This document shows positions 17,776 through 26,614 of a DNA stretch of 64,000 bases, piece by piece (the stretch's first letter is position 1; every line of letters starts with the position of its first letter). The notes below the pieces were generated by a model. It worked only from the letters and a program-made list of their open reading frames with translations, did not search any database and was not told where the DNA came from. The DNA comes from Paraburkholderia solisilvae (GTDB lineage: Bacteria > Pseudomonadota > Gammaproteobacteria > Burkholderiales > Burkholderiaceae), in assembly GCF_902859875.1 (NCBI RefSeq), contig NZ_CADIKF010000016.1:1-64000 (forward strand), read 5' to 3'. A program made the position numbers and the translations under genes.

Positions 17776-18522
17776 GAGGCGATCAGCGAGCGGCACTGCA
17801 TCGCTTTGAGTGGTTACCCAGGTTTGTCGCCAGACGATCTGGCGATCCGTGTTCGGCTCCAATTGTCCCCGTATGCTCGCGACGTCGGGATGTTCAACCT
17901 GGCAATCGACAGCACGTCGAGAGCTGCGACCTAACCAAACTGCGGGTCCTCGACATATCTCATGGTCAGCATGTTTCGTCACCGGCTATCGTCGTTCAAC
18001 AGAAAGCGCAGCGACCTGTTCAGTTCGAGACTAAACTTGGAAGCACGGTTTGCTGTTTCGGATCGAAGTGGGCACCCTTTCCTCGAATCGTAGCGTTAAG
18101 ACCTGTACGCCGTTTTGTGTCACGGCCACGGTGTGTTCAAACTGCGCCGACAGTTGCCCATCGCGCGTGACCACCGTCCAGCTGTCCTCTTCGGTTCGAA
18201 ACAGAATGTCGCCCCTGGTTGAACAGGAAATGAGTTACCGCTAGCGGCAACAGCAGTTGCGGCTGACTGAAACGATGTCATGTCCTGCTATCGGCAGGCG
18301 AGTCGTGCAGAACCTCGATTATGCCGATGCCAGAACGTTCGCGGTCATGTATCGAAGGGCGGTGGGACGGCGCCGCATCAGTTTGCGGACTGGAAGCGGT
18401 AGCTTCGAAAGCTGACATAAGGTTCGTCAGTCCGGTTTCCACAAGTCTACGATGTTCATTCGGCAGCCTGTAGGCGTGTCGAAGCAGGAGAGACATTTCA
18501 CCGATCTGGCGAGGCTCCTCGT
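17776..18522. other. Gene-poor region with a hairpin and a gene fragment
   Basis: About 747 bp. A perfect hairpin (TCGCCAGA-CGA-TCTGGCGA, 17827-17845) follows the MATE gene. It lacks a T-run, so it is only a weak terminator candidate. A methionine aminopeptidase fragment on the minus strand is listed separately. The rest shows nothing recognisable. Confidence 0.45.
18031..18234 (-). pseudogene. 3' fragment of a methionine aminopeptidase gene
   Basis: The minus-strand frame between a stop at 18235-18237 and a stop at 18031-18033 reads [20 protein letters not shown] followed by [21 protein letters not shown]. This is the C-terminal signature of type I methionine aminopeptidase (WTVVTKDxSLSAQxEHTVxVTxxGxxVLT), including the metal-binding Glu of QFEHT. 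Everything upstream in the enzyme (the HGIG and metal-ligand region, more than 180 residues) is missing. It is therefore a gene remnant, perhaps of an accessory map copy; the essential map gene must be elsewhere. The frame has no start codon of its own in a sensible place. Confidence 0.7.
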
Positions 18523-20085
18523 ATGTGCGATGAACTCTACTCGGAAGACGTCGATCGAAAACGCCGGCTTGCCATTCTGAGCGCCTTGAGCGCCGCTTCG
18601 GGCGTGGCGTGGCCATTCGGCCTCCGCGCGGAGGAAGCCGTGTCGACGCGGCGGCTTGCGCTTGTCATCGGCAATGCAGCGTATCCCGACGCACCCTTAA
18701 AGAATTCGGGCAAGGATGCGAACGATATGGCGGACACGCTGAAGCACGTCGACTTCGACGTCACGCTGCAATTGGACTGCACGTTGCCCACCATGCGCGA
18801 TTGCGTCAGGACCTTTTGCGACGCGGTCAATCGTTCGCGTTCCGCCGCGCTCTTCTATTTCTCGGGCCATGCATTGCAAATCAACTGGCGAAACTATCTG
18901 CTTCCGGTCGATCTGCATATCGCCTCGCCGGAGGACATGCCGGCACATGCGCTTGATTTGTCATCGGTCATGGACGGGCTGCGAAACGTCGGCAATCCGA
19001 TCAATATCGTTATCCTCGATGCTTGCCGCAACAATCCGTTCACCGCCACTGGAACGACCGGAAGGGGCCTGAGCCAGATGGATGCGCCGCCCGACACATT
19101 GCTCGCCTATGCGACATCACCGGGCAATACGGCGTCCGACGGTTCAGGTAGGAACGGCCTTTATACGGGCACCTTGTTGTCCGAACTCCAGCGGCGCGGC
19201 GACGCAAAGATCGAAGATCTGTTCAAGCGCGTCCGGCTGTCGGTCAGACAAGCTTCCAAAGGAATGCAGATACCGTGGGAAAGCACGTCTCTCGAAAGCG
19301 ACTTCTACTTTAAGCCGCCCAAAGTCGTGAGCAAGGACCTGTCCACGGACCCGGTCGATCCAGTTTTCGAAGAGGACAATCGCGACTGGAACAAGGCAAA
19401 GCAATTCGCGACCATCGATTCCTTCAGACGGTATCTTGATGCGCATCCGAACGGCAAGTTTTCGGAGATCGCGCAGGCTAGTCTGGACAAGCTGCTTGCG
19501 GAACAAGGCGAGCATCCCGTGACGGCCGTCGCCTCGACCGGCAATCCGTTCACGCAGGGAAGCGCAGAAGTCCGAAGTCTGGTCGTCGGCGATTTTTTCG
19601 AGTACCGCGTTACGGATCAGCAGACCGGCTTGTCGAGAACGTCCCGTCAACGCGTGACGGCCGTCCATGACGGTCTGGTCGAGTTTGAAAATGGCGGGTT
19701 CACTACCGATCTGCTCGGCAATCCTCGCATCGACTGGAATGGCGAGATGTTTGGTGACAATCAATTGTTCGCACGCGAATACGCCGTGGGAAAGGTATGG
19801 ACGACGCGCTTCACCTGGCAATTTAACGGTGAGAAAGACATCTACGAATTGCGTTGCAAGGTGGCTACCCGCGAAATCAAGGAAGTTCCGGCAGGACGAT
19901 TCAATGCATTTCGCGTCGAAGCGGAGGGCTGGAAACTCTACGCACGAGCGCGCCGCAAACGCACCTACTGGATTGCACCGGAAAGTGTGCCTCGCTTCAT
20001 TGCACTTGAATCGATCAACACAAACAGGAGAGGAGCCATCACGAGGCATGACACGCGAGAACTCATCAGTTTTGGTAGCCTGTGA
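18523..20085 (+). CDS. Secreted caspase-family (peptidase C14, metacaspase-like) protein
   Basis: 520 residues. A signal-like N terminus with a charged start and a hydrophobic stretch (LAILSALSAASGVAWPFGL) leads to a caspase p20-type domain at about residues 43-270: RLALVIGNAAYPDAPLKNSGKDA, FYFSGHALQ with catalytic His116, and VILDACRNNPF with catalytic Cys168. Both residues of the dyad are present. The C-terminal ~250 residues form a separate part, with a short alpha-helical linker and a beta-rich domain from about residue 350 (SLVVGDFFEYRVTDQ). Bacterial caspase-like proteins cleave after Arg or Lys or serve in stress responses. The next gene is convergent, a secreted hydrolase with similar targeting. 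Confidence 0.85.
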   Translation: MCDELYSEDVDRKRRLAILSALSAASGVAWPFGLRAEEAVSTRRLALVIGNAAYPDAPLKNSGKDANDMADTLKHVDFDVTLQLDCTLPTMRDCVRTFCDAVNRSRSAALFYFSGHALQINWRNYLLPVDLHIASPEDMPAHALDLSSVMDGLRNVGNPINIVILDACRNNPFTATGTTGRGLSQMDAPPDTLLAYATSPGNTASDGSGRNGLYTGTLLSELQRRGDAKIEDLFKRVRLSVRQASKGMQIPWESTSLESDFYFKPPKVVSKDLSTDPVDPVFEEDNRDWNKAKQFATIDSFRRYLDAHPNGKFSEIAQASLDKLLAEQGEHPVTAVASTGNPFTQGSAEVRSLVVGDFFEYRVTDQQTGLSRTSRQRVTAVHDGLVEFENGGFTTDLLGNPRIDWNGEMFGDNQLFAREYAVGKVWTTRFTWQFNGEKDIYELRCKVATREIKEVPAGRFNAFRVEAEGWKLYARARRKRTYWIAPESVPRFIALESINTNRRGAITRHDTRELISFGSL

Positions 20086-20119
20086 TTTGCTTGTGCGGAG
20101 CGGCGGCGTTCGCTGTCAT

Positions 20120-21364
20120 TCATGGATTGAAGATCCAGTACTCGTGACCGTTCGATACATGCCGCGTCAGTCCGAACCGTTGTGCGGGCCGGGCGTCGCC
20201 ATTGATCAGGTAGTACAGGTCCGCCAGGATCGACCGTCGGTCACCGACGTATGAATGCCCGATGAAGTCCGATTCGACGCTCGTTACATCGATCGTATCG
20301 ATGCCATCCAGCAGGACCAGGTTCTGGCTTGAGTCCCCGGCTCGCGGGCCGGAGTTGAATACCGACGAGGCCGTCAGCGCACGATCCCTGGAAGACACAT
20401 ACAACGTAATCGGGCGTTGCATGGCGATCAGGCGCGGCGCGATCTGATTGACGAACTTGTCCGTGTCGATGTCCGGGGCGGCGAGAACGATCTGCTTGAG
20501 TCGCGCCGCGTCGCGCGGATGGTCCCTGATGTGGTTCAGCAACGCGGCCGTCAGCCCCCGGTTGCCCATGCTGTGACCGATGACGTAGACGTCCGCGTCG
20601 GGCGATGCCGCGAGCACCTGCGCAAGGAACAACTCGAGATCAGCTTGTGCCCGTTCCAGTTCGATTCCATCGGCCAGATAACTGTAGACGTGCGCGTGCG
20701 ATGGCCATGAGAAGAACACCGGCGCGCCTTTGAAGTCGAGGTCATAGGCCATCTGCGCGGTGCGGCGAGCCGCATCCTCGAAGCTCACATTGTAGCCGTG
20801 CACAAACAACATGATGCTTGGCGCGGGTGCGTTCAGCGCTTTGCTACGCATTTCCGCAACGAACTGATCATAGCCCGTGACGTTGACGCGTAATACTGTG
20901 ACGTGCCGTGTGGGATCGGGCGTGGTCTCCAGACGCCAGATCGAGGGTGACTCGAGTCCGCCAACCAGATGATTTCTCGGGATGCTGACGTCGACTGTTC
21001 CATACGCTACCGAACTCGCTCGATGCGCTTCGAAACTCGGTAGTGCGTCGGCACCGTTTTTGATGAGGACTCTGTCCGTGCCGAAGTAGACGCGCACCAC
21101 GGCGTATCCCGAATCTTGTCCGGCGGATGGTGGCAATGGGCTGGGCGTTGGCGGATTGCGCGCGCCCTGATTGCCCGCGTTGCCCACTGGCCAGCCTCGC
21201 GATGCTGGAGGCCCTGACGCAGGAACAGGCGCCACCAACACGCCATGTTTGGTGTCCGCTGGATTGCCGCTGACCATTGTCGGCTGACTGCACGCTGTGA
21301 GCAGCACAGAGGAGATCAGAACCATTGCCAACCACGCAGCGGCGCTGGAACGCTTCATCTTCAC
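20120..21364 (-). CDS. Alpha/beta hydrolase lipoprotein (DUF900 family)
   Basis: 414 residues. The N terminus is a lipoprotein signal peptide with lipobox LLTAC (Cys at about residue 25), followed by a Pro/Ser-rich linker (PPTPSPLPPSAGQD). The hydrolase domain starts near residue 90 (VVRVYFGTDRVL) and has IMLFVHGYNVSFEDAARR, a nucleophile elbow VIGHSMGNRG, and a VVLAAPDID-like LAAPDIDTDKF. This matches DUF900 esterase/lipase-like proteins of the cell envelope. The substrate is unknown. It converges on the caspase-like gene with only 34 bp between the stops. Confidence 0.85.
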   Translation of the reverse strand: MKMKRSSAAAWLAMVLISSVLLTACSQPTMVSGNPADTKHGVLVAPVPASGPPASRGWPVGNAGNQGARNPPTPSPLPPSAGQDSGYAVVRVYFGTDRVLIKNGADALPSFEAHRASSVAYGTVDVSIPRNHLVGGLESPSIWRLETTPDPTRHVTVLRVNVTGYDQFVAEMRSKALNAPAPSIMLFVHGYNVSFEDAARRTAQMAYDLDFKGAPVFFSWPSHAHVYSYLADGIELERAQADLELFLAQVLAASPDADVYVIGHSMGNRGLTAALLNHIRDHPRDAARLKQIVLAAPDIDTDKFVNQIAPRLIAMQRPITLYVSSRDRALTASSVFNSGPRAGDSSQNLVLLDGIDTIDVTSVESDFIGHSYVGDRRSILADLYYLINGDARPAQRFGLTRHVSNGHEYWIFNP

Positions 21365-22040
21365 CCCCGTCTAGAGCAATCTAGTCAGTGCTGAGTGCGC
21401 GAGTCAGTTTATACGATCCCGCCCGCCGCGAGGATGAATGAAGTCGTTCTGTTGAGGGATTGCAGAATGATCATTTGATCTCGGCTAGCCGCCGATCAAG
21501 TCCCGAGATTTTTCGTCCGCTGGCATCTGGTCTGCTCTTCGATTGGGTTATCGAAAAGACTCGCAGCATGGCGGCGGCATAAGTTGCAACGCTTTGGGAG
21601 ATATTGACTGAATTGGGGGGCGGCACTGCTAACCTTCACCTTCCACAGCCGTCCCAGACGGAGTCCCGCTGTTCGTCGTCGTCGACGCATGATCTGCACG
21701 TCGAAAGTTAGCGAACGTTGTAGCGAAAAAGGCAGCCAGAGCGAACCGGCTACGAAGAGGAAGGGTTCCCGCATAGACACCGTACTAACGGCCGGTCCAA
21801 TTTGTCAAACCGCCGTCCTAACTCGGCAGCCGAACGTTCGTGAGAGCAGACAACTTGTCTTCGGTTGGTGGGTATGGAATGACCGTTCCACTCTGATACC
21901 TGCCATCGCTACTCCGACGGCCCGTCGGGCTGTAACGGGTCGCTTACGGAAGCTCAGGACTGACCAGCCTTAGGGCTTAGCGCACCTCCATCCCCGTTTC
22001 CTCGCCGATCTGCAGGCGTCCTCGAAGCCCTGTCCAGCAC
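21365..22040. other. Gene-poor region between DUF900 gene and the Nit1C operon end
   Basis: About 676 bp. It contains the DUF900 promoter (right of 21365) and the 3' flank of the mutase gene. Frames here (for example 21496-21780 on minus, Arg/Cys-rich) do not look like real proteins. No terminator hairpin with a T-run was found for the ten-gene operon. Confidence 0.4.
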
Positions 22041-24179
22041 CTACGGCGTCGACGCGGACGACCATTGAGGCATGTCGCTGAGATCGACATGTCGTGCCGC
22101 GCAACGCTCGCTGATTCGCGCGAGCTCCGAGACGATATCGCTCACGCTGCTGCCGACTGGAAAGCACGCCACTACGCCGGCAGACCGCAACATACGTCTG
22201 CTCTCGCCATCGAGATTTCCGCCGACCACGACGGGCAGTTCGGCGCCTCGCTCGCGCAATTGCGCGAGTAATTCGAGTACCGGTGCGTCGTGTGCACCGG
22301 AAAGCGACGACACGCCGATCACGTCTGCCCGTTCCGCGATCGCCTGCGAGCAGACGTCGGCAGCCGATGCGAACAACGTGCCCGCGACGACATCGAAACC
22401 CGCATCGGTCAGCGCGGCCGCAACCACGCGCGCACCGCGGTCGTGCCCGTCCTGTCCGAGCTTCGCCATCAGCACGCGCGGGCGTCGGCCGAGCACCGTG
22501 CGCACGCGTGCCACCGCATTGCAAGCCGCGCGCCATGCCGGGTCGTCCGACAGCGCGTCGTGATATGCGCCCGCGCCGACTTGCAGCGCCACCGTGTGCC
22601 GTGGCCATACGGCTTCAAGCGCGCGGGTGCATTCGCCGACCGTCGCCCGCGCGCGCATGCAATCGATCGTCAACGCGAGCAGATTGCCGTCGCCGTCGCG
22701 CGCTGCCTGTTCGAGCGCACCGAGTGCGGCGCTGACGCGTTTGCCGTCCCGCCTCGATTTCACGTCAGCTATCCGGCGAGCCTGGTGCCGCGCGATCTGC
22801 GCCGCATCGAAACCCGGACCGCGCGCGGGTTCCCGGTCGTCAGAATTGTCCTCTTCCTGCCGATAGCCATTCACGCCGACGATCGCCCGCTCACCGCTTT
22901 CGATCTGCGCCTGCACATCGAGCGCGCAGCGGTTCAGGCGTTCGCGCGCCCACCCCGAGCGGATCGCGCCGACCATCCCACCCCGCTGGTCGATCTCATC
23001 GAGCAGCGCATGCACACGCGCGGCGATATCCGCGGTCAGCGATTCCATCATGTACGAGCCGGCCCACGGATCGATCACATCGACAATCCCGGTTTCGTGC
23101 TGCAGCACCAGCTGCGTATCGCGTGCGACGCGGGCTGATGCCGCGCAAGGCAGTGCGAGTGCTTCATCGTATGCATTCGTATGCAGCGACTGCGTGCCGC
23201 CGAATACCGCGGCCAGCGCTTCGACGGTCGTGCGCACGACGTTGTTCAGCGGCTTTTGCGCGGTCAGCGACCAGCCCGACGTCTGGCAATGCATGCGCAG
23301 CGCACGCGCGCGGTCTGAACGGGCGCCGCATTGCCCAGCAAGCATGGACCAGACGAGTCGTGCCGCGCGCAGCTTCGCGATCTCAGCATAGAAATCGGTG
23401 CCGACGCCGAAGAAAAAACTGATGCGCTCGCACACGTCGTCCGCGCGCATGCCTCGTTCGACGAGCACGCGCACATACTCGCGCGCGTCGGCCATCGTCA
23501 GCGCGAGCTCGAGCACCGGGTCGGCGCCTGCCTCCTGAAAGTGGTAGCCGGACACCGATAGCGCATGGAAACGCGGAGCATGGCACGCCAGATACTCGAC
23601 GACATCCGCGGCGATCCGCAGCGACGGTTCCGGCGCGAAGACACACGTGTTGCGTACGATGAACTCCTTGAGAATGTCATTCTGGATCGTGCCGGTCAAT
23701 TGTGCCGCGGCCACGCCGCGCTCTTCGGCCGCGACGATGAATGCGGCCAGCACCGGCAGCACCGCGCCGTTCATTGTCATCGACACCGATGTGCGCTCGA
23801 GCGCGATATCCGCGAAGAGCCGCGCCATGTCTTCGATCGTATCGATCGCGACACCGGTCATGCCGACATCCGCCGCCACGCGCGGATCGTCCGAGTCGTA
23901 GCCGCGCTGCGTCGGCAGATCGAACGCGACCGACAGGCCCTGCGCCCCCTCGGCGAGCGCGGTGCGAAACGCGAGGTTGGTGTCCGCCGCTTGCGCGTAG
24001 CCCGCGTATTGGCGGATCGTCCAGCGCCTGCCGGTGTACATCGACGCATAAGGCCCCCGCACGAACGGCGCTGCGCCGGGCAGGCTGTCGAGATGAGCGA
24101 GACCGTCGATATCCGCGCGCGTATAGAGCGGCTTGAGCACAACGGCGCGACGACGCCTGCGCCCGAACGGTCGCTTCAT
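22041..24179 (-). CDS. B12-dependent methylmalonyl-CoA mutase-like protein (fused catalytic and cobalamin domains)
   Basis: 712 residues from the ATG at 24179, which overlaps the upstream stop (ATGA). Residues ~35-530 match the methylmalonyl-CoA mutase barrel: PFVRGPYASMYTGRRWTIRQ, GLSVAFDLPTQRGYDSDDPR, GTIQNDILKEFIVRNT. The substrate-binding Arg of the QPSMRI motif is kept here (EPSLRIAADV), as is the His of SGYHFQEAG, so methylmalonyl-/succinyl-CoA specificity is likely. From about residue 566 there is a cobalamin domain with the DxHxxG ligand motif (GQDGHDRG) and later GVSSLSGAHD. It is the last gene of the operon, directly after the LnmK-like gene. No MeaB-type chaperone or epimerase is nearby. 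Probable role: supply of methylmalonyl-CoA for its neighbour. Confidence 0.88.
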   Translation of the reverse strand: MKRPFGRRRRRAVVLKPLYTRADIDGLAHLDSLPGAAPFVRGPYASMYTGRRWTIRQYAGYAQAADTNLAFRTALAEGAQGLSVAFDLPTQRGYDSDDPRVAADVGMTGVAIDTIEDMARLFADIALERTSVSMTMNGAVLPVLAAFIVAAEERGVAAAQLTGTIQNDILKEFIVRNTCVFAPEPSLRIAADVVEYLACHAPRFHALSVSGYHFQEAGADPVLELALTMADAREYVRVLVERGMRADDVCERISFFFGVGTDFYAEIAKLRAARLVWSMLAGQCGARSDRARALRMHCQTSGWSLTAQKPLNNVVRTTVEALAAVFGGTQSLHTNAYDEALALPCAASARVARDTQLVLQHETGIVDVIDPWAGSYMMESLTADIAARVHALLDEIDQRGGMVGAIRSGWARERLNRCALDVQAQIESGERAIVGVNGYRQEEDNSDDREPARGPGFDAAQIARHQARRIADVKSRRDGKRVSAALGALEQAARDGDGNLLALTIDCMRARATVGECTRALEAVWPRHTVALQVGAGAYHDALSDDPAWRAACNAVARVRTVLGRRPRVLMAKLGQDGHDRGARVVAAALTDAGFDVVAGTLFASAADVCSQAIAERADVIGVSSLSGAHDAPVLELLAQLRERGAELPVVVGGNLDGESRRMLRSAGVVACFPVGSSVSDIVSELARISERCAARHVDLSDMPQWSSASTP

Positions 24180-24997
24180 CGTTGCCTCCAGTGTTTTTCG
24201 GTCATCACGTCCGCGATCTTGCGGCCATCGCTGTCGCGGCGCACTTCGCTCCAGTGCGCGATACCGCGTTCGCAAGTGCGCTCGCCGATTACATGTACGC
24301 TCAGCGCGTCGCCCAGGTCGACGTTGCTGTAGTAGTAAAGCGAACGGCTCGAGACGACCGGCGGCTCCGGGAAGCGGTGCCGCTGCCACTCGGCGCGATC
24401 GACGAAAGACTGGAAATTCGCGAAGTACAAAAAGTCTGCGCCGTTGAAATCGCTGTTCGGACACGGCAGAAACCCGGCGGGCGCGTAGCCGGTGGCCGTC
24501 AATCCGTCGGCGAGCGTCGCGTCGCCCGCGCGCAGCCGCTTGCCGAGTTCGATCATTGGCACCGCTTCGTCAGGCACCGGACTCACGTCGCCCGTCAGCG
24601 CAGACAGCGCCGCGCGCGCAACGCAGCGGTTGCCGCGCGCGCCGCCGCGCGTCACGAACGTCGACGACATCGATACGTGTGCTAGCGCCGCGCCGCCCCG
24701 GTGAATGCGATGCGTGCTGATGTGCCGCACCGCGCCGGTCCGATGCAACGCGCTGCTGATGTCGAACTCGTCGTTCTCGCACAGCGAGTCGAAGCCGAAC
24801 GCCTGCAGGCGGATCGCCGTGAATGCCGCATACGAGCGGTGCCCGCCATCGTCGCCGAAGTCGTGAGTCGCGCGGCCCGCATGCGCCGCGAGCGCCTCCC
24901 AATGCCGATGCCCGCACTCCTTGAGCAGCCAGTTCTCCGACAGGCCGGTATAGCTCAGTTGCGGCATGCCGGCCCGATAGCGGTCGGCCGTCATCAT
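24176..24997 (-). CDS. LnmK-like / Pnap_2097-family biosynthesis protein (hot-dog fold)
   Basis: 273 residues. The N-terminal LSYTGLSENWLLKECGHRHW is the family signature of Pnap_2097/LnmK-type proteins, followed by CENDEFDISSALHRTG and a second half with SRSLYYYSNVDLGDALSVHV. LnmK from leinamycin biosynthesis is known to take methylmalonyl-CoA, decarboxylate it and load propionyl on an acyl carrier protein. Here both ends overlap neighbours by ATGA, so expression is tied to the flavoprotein before it and to the mutase after it. The gene next door could make methylmalonyl-CoA, which supports an LnmK-like chemistry. No acyl carrier protein gene is seen in the window. The family call is from memory of the signature; the reaction is inference. 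Confidence 0.72.
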   Translation of the reverse strand: MMTADRYRAGMPQLSYTGLSENWLLKECGHRHWEALAAHAGRATHDFGDDGGHRSYAAFTAIRLQAFGFDSLCENDEFDISSALHRTGAVRHISTHRIHRGGAALAHVSMSSTFVTRGGARGNRCVARAALSALTGDVSPVPDEAVPMIELGKRLRAGDATLADGLTATGYAPAGFLPCPNSDFNGADFLYFANFQSFVDRAEWQRHRFPEPPVVSSRSLYYYSNVDLGDALSVHVIGERTCERGIAHWSEVRRDSDGRKIADVMTEKHWRQR

Positions 24998-26292
24998 GCG
25001 GCCAGGCTCGCCGGCGCCGCCTGTGACGCCGTCATCGACGCGCGAATCTCATCGACCACGTGCTCCGCGTCACGTGCAACGCCCGAGAAGCGCCCGGAAC
25101 CCCACGTGTGCAACCATGGCAAGCCGATGAAGTACAGTCCCGCTTGCGGCGTGATGCCCCGCGTGTGCGCCGGGTAGCCGCGCCCGTTGAACACCGGTGC
25201 GTCGATCCAGCTGAAGTCCGGCGTAAAGCCGATACACCAGATCACCGATGTGATGCCGCTCGCGGCAAGGTCGAGCGACGTGCGCTCCCGCAGCGGCTGC
25301 CAGACCGGCTGGTACGATTCGCCCGGCGGCGCGTCGATGCGCTGCCTGTCGATAAACGCATCGATGCTGGCGTTGATCCGGTTGTACGTGTCGTCGGCAT
25401 TGTCGAGGTTCGCAGTCAGGTTCGGTGTGAATTGCAGGCATCCGTCGCGCAAATCGTCGAGCCGGCCGTACAGTTCCATCCCTTCTTGCGCGAAACGCCG
25501 CAGATCGATGTCGCGGCCGCCGTCGCGGCCGGTCACGTAATGATTGGTGTTATCGCGCACGCCTTCGCGCAGCGGATGCTGTTCGACCGGCATGTCGTAA
25601 TAGCGCATGTCGGCGAGCCAGTCGACCACGTCGCGGCCACGATGGAAGCGCGCGCAGCGCGGCGCCTCGCCAACCGCGAGATAGACCTTGCGGCCCGCGA
25701 GATGCAAATCCTCGGCGATCTGCGCGCCCGACTGGCCGGAGCCGACCACCAGCACCGCGCCGTCGGGCAGGCTCCGCGGGTTGCGGTATGCCGACGATTG
25801 CCACTGCGAGATGTCCGCCGGCAAGCGCTCGGCCATGCGCGGCACGATCGGGGTGTGGTAACCGCCTGATGCGACCACCACGTGATCGGCGGTCCAGTCG
25901 CCGTTCGACGTCGCAACCGCGTAGCGTCCATCCGGCTGCCGTTGGACGCGTTTCACTTCGGTATGCTCGAGCACCGGCGCACCGAGTTTCTCGACGAAGC
26001 CGTCGAGATACGCGACGATCTCCTCTTTCTTCATGAAGCCGTGCGGATCGTCGCCGCGATACGGGTGGCCGGGCAGCGCGCACTGCCAGTTCGGCGTCAC
26101 GAGACAGAATGTGTCCCAGCGTTGCGTGCGCCACGTATGGGCGAGCGTCGCCTTTTCGATCACCAGATGGTCGATGCCCGCGGCCTTCAGGTAATAGCTG
26201 ATCGACAGTCCAGCCTGCCCGCCGCCGACGATGATGACAGAGCGGTGCGGTACGTCGCTGTGGGCCTGCGACGCCAACGATGCGTTCGACAT
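24994..26292 (-). CDS. nitH: MSMEG_0569-family flavin-dependent oxidoreductase (Nit1C flavoprotein)
   Basis: 432 residues from the ATG at 26292. Two dinucleotide-binding motifs: SVIIVGGGQAGLSISYYLK (FAD) near residue 18 and AVLVVGSGQSGAQIAEDL (NADPH) near residue 180. Also present are the HTWRTQRWDTFCLVTPNWQ region and the GFTPDFSWID segment, typical of flavin monooxygenase-like proteins of nitrilase clusters. In the Nit1C clusters of cyanide-using pseudomonads the corresponding gene is called nitH. The symbol is transferred by position and family only. Its natural substrate is unknown. Confidence 0.85.
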   Translation of the reverse strand: MSNASLASQAHSDVPHRSVIIVGGGQAGLSISYYLKAAGIDHLVIEKATLAHTWRTQRWDTFCLVTPNWQCALPGHPYRGDDPHGFMKKEEIVAYLDGFVEKLGAPVLEHTEVKRVQRQPDGRYAVATSNGDWTADHVVVASGGYHTPIVPRMAERLPADISQWQSSAYRNPRSLPDGAVLVVGSGQSGAQIAEDLHLAGRKVYLAVGEAPRCARFHRGRDVVDWLADMRYYDMPVEQHPLREGVRDNTNHYVTGRDGGRDIDLRRFAQEGMELYGRLDDLRDGCLQFTPNLTANLDNADDTYNRINASIDAFIDRQRIDAPPGESYQPVWQPLRERTSLDLAASGITSVIWCIGFTPDFSWIDAPVFNGRGYPAHTRGITPQAGLYFIGLPWLHTWGSGRFSGVARDAEHVVDEIRASMTASQAAPASLAA

Positions 26293-26306
26293 GATGCTGT
26301 CCCCGT

Positions 26307-26591
26307 TCAAGAGAGTTCGATCACTTTCACTTCGGCAGACGGGTCCGCGGCGAAGCGGTCTGCGTGCTGTTCGATCTGCGCGAGCTGATCGAGCGCGGCC
26401 GAGCAGGCGAAACCGTATTTCTCGCGCACGCGCTCGGAACCGATATGCAACGCCTCGCGTGCGCGCGACACGAAATCGGCAAGCGGATAGCGCCGCCCGG
26501 CCATGAAGTATTCGCCGATCACCGTCGACGGCGAATAACAGTTGACCTCCTCGCCATCGGGCCACTGGACCCGGAAATGCATGACTGGCAT
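26307..26591 (-). CDS. nitG: MSMEG_0570-family small protein of the nitrilase cluster
   Basis: 94 residues, starting MPVMHFRVQWPDGEEVNCYSP. The ATG at 26591 is chosen because the longer frame would run into the glycosyltransferase gene; GGAGAG lies just upstream. It has no transmembrane segment or catalytic motif that I recognise. The family is known only from its constant company with Nit1C genes and its link to nitrogen starvation in annotations. It lies 23 bp after the glycosyltransferase stop and 14 bp before the flavoprotein start. The symbol nitG is tentative. Confidence 0.8.
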   Translation of the reverse strand: MPVMHFRVQWPDGEEVNCYSPSTVIGEYFMAGRRYPLADFVSRAREALHIGSERVREKYGFACSAALDQLAQIEQHADRFAADPSAEVKVIELS

Positions 26592-26614
26592 CAGGCTCTC
26601 CTTTGCATTGGGAT

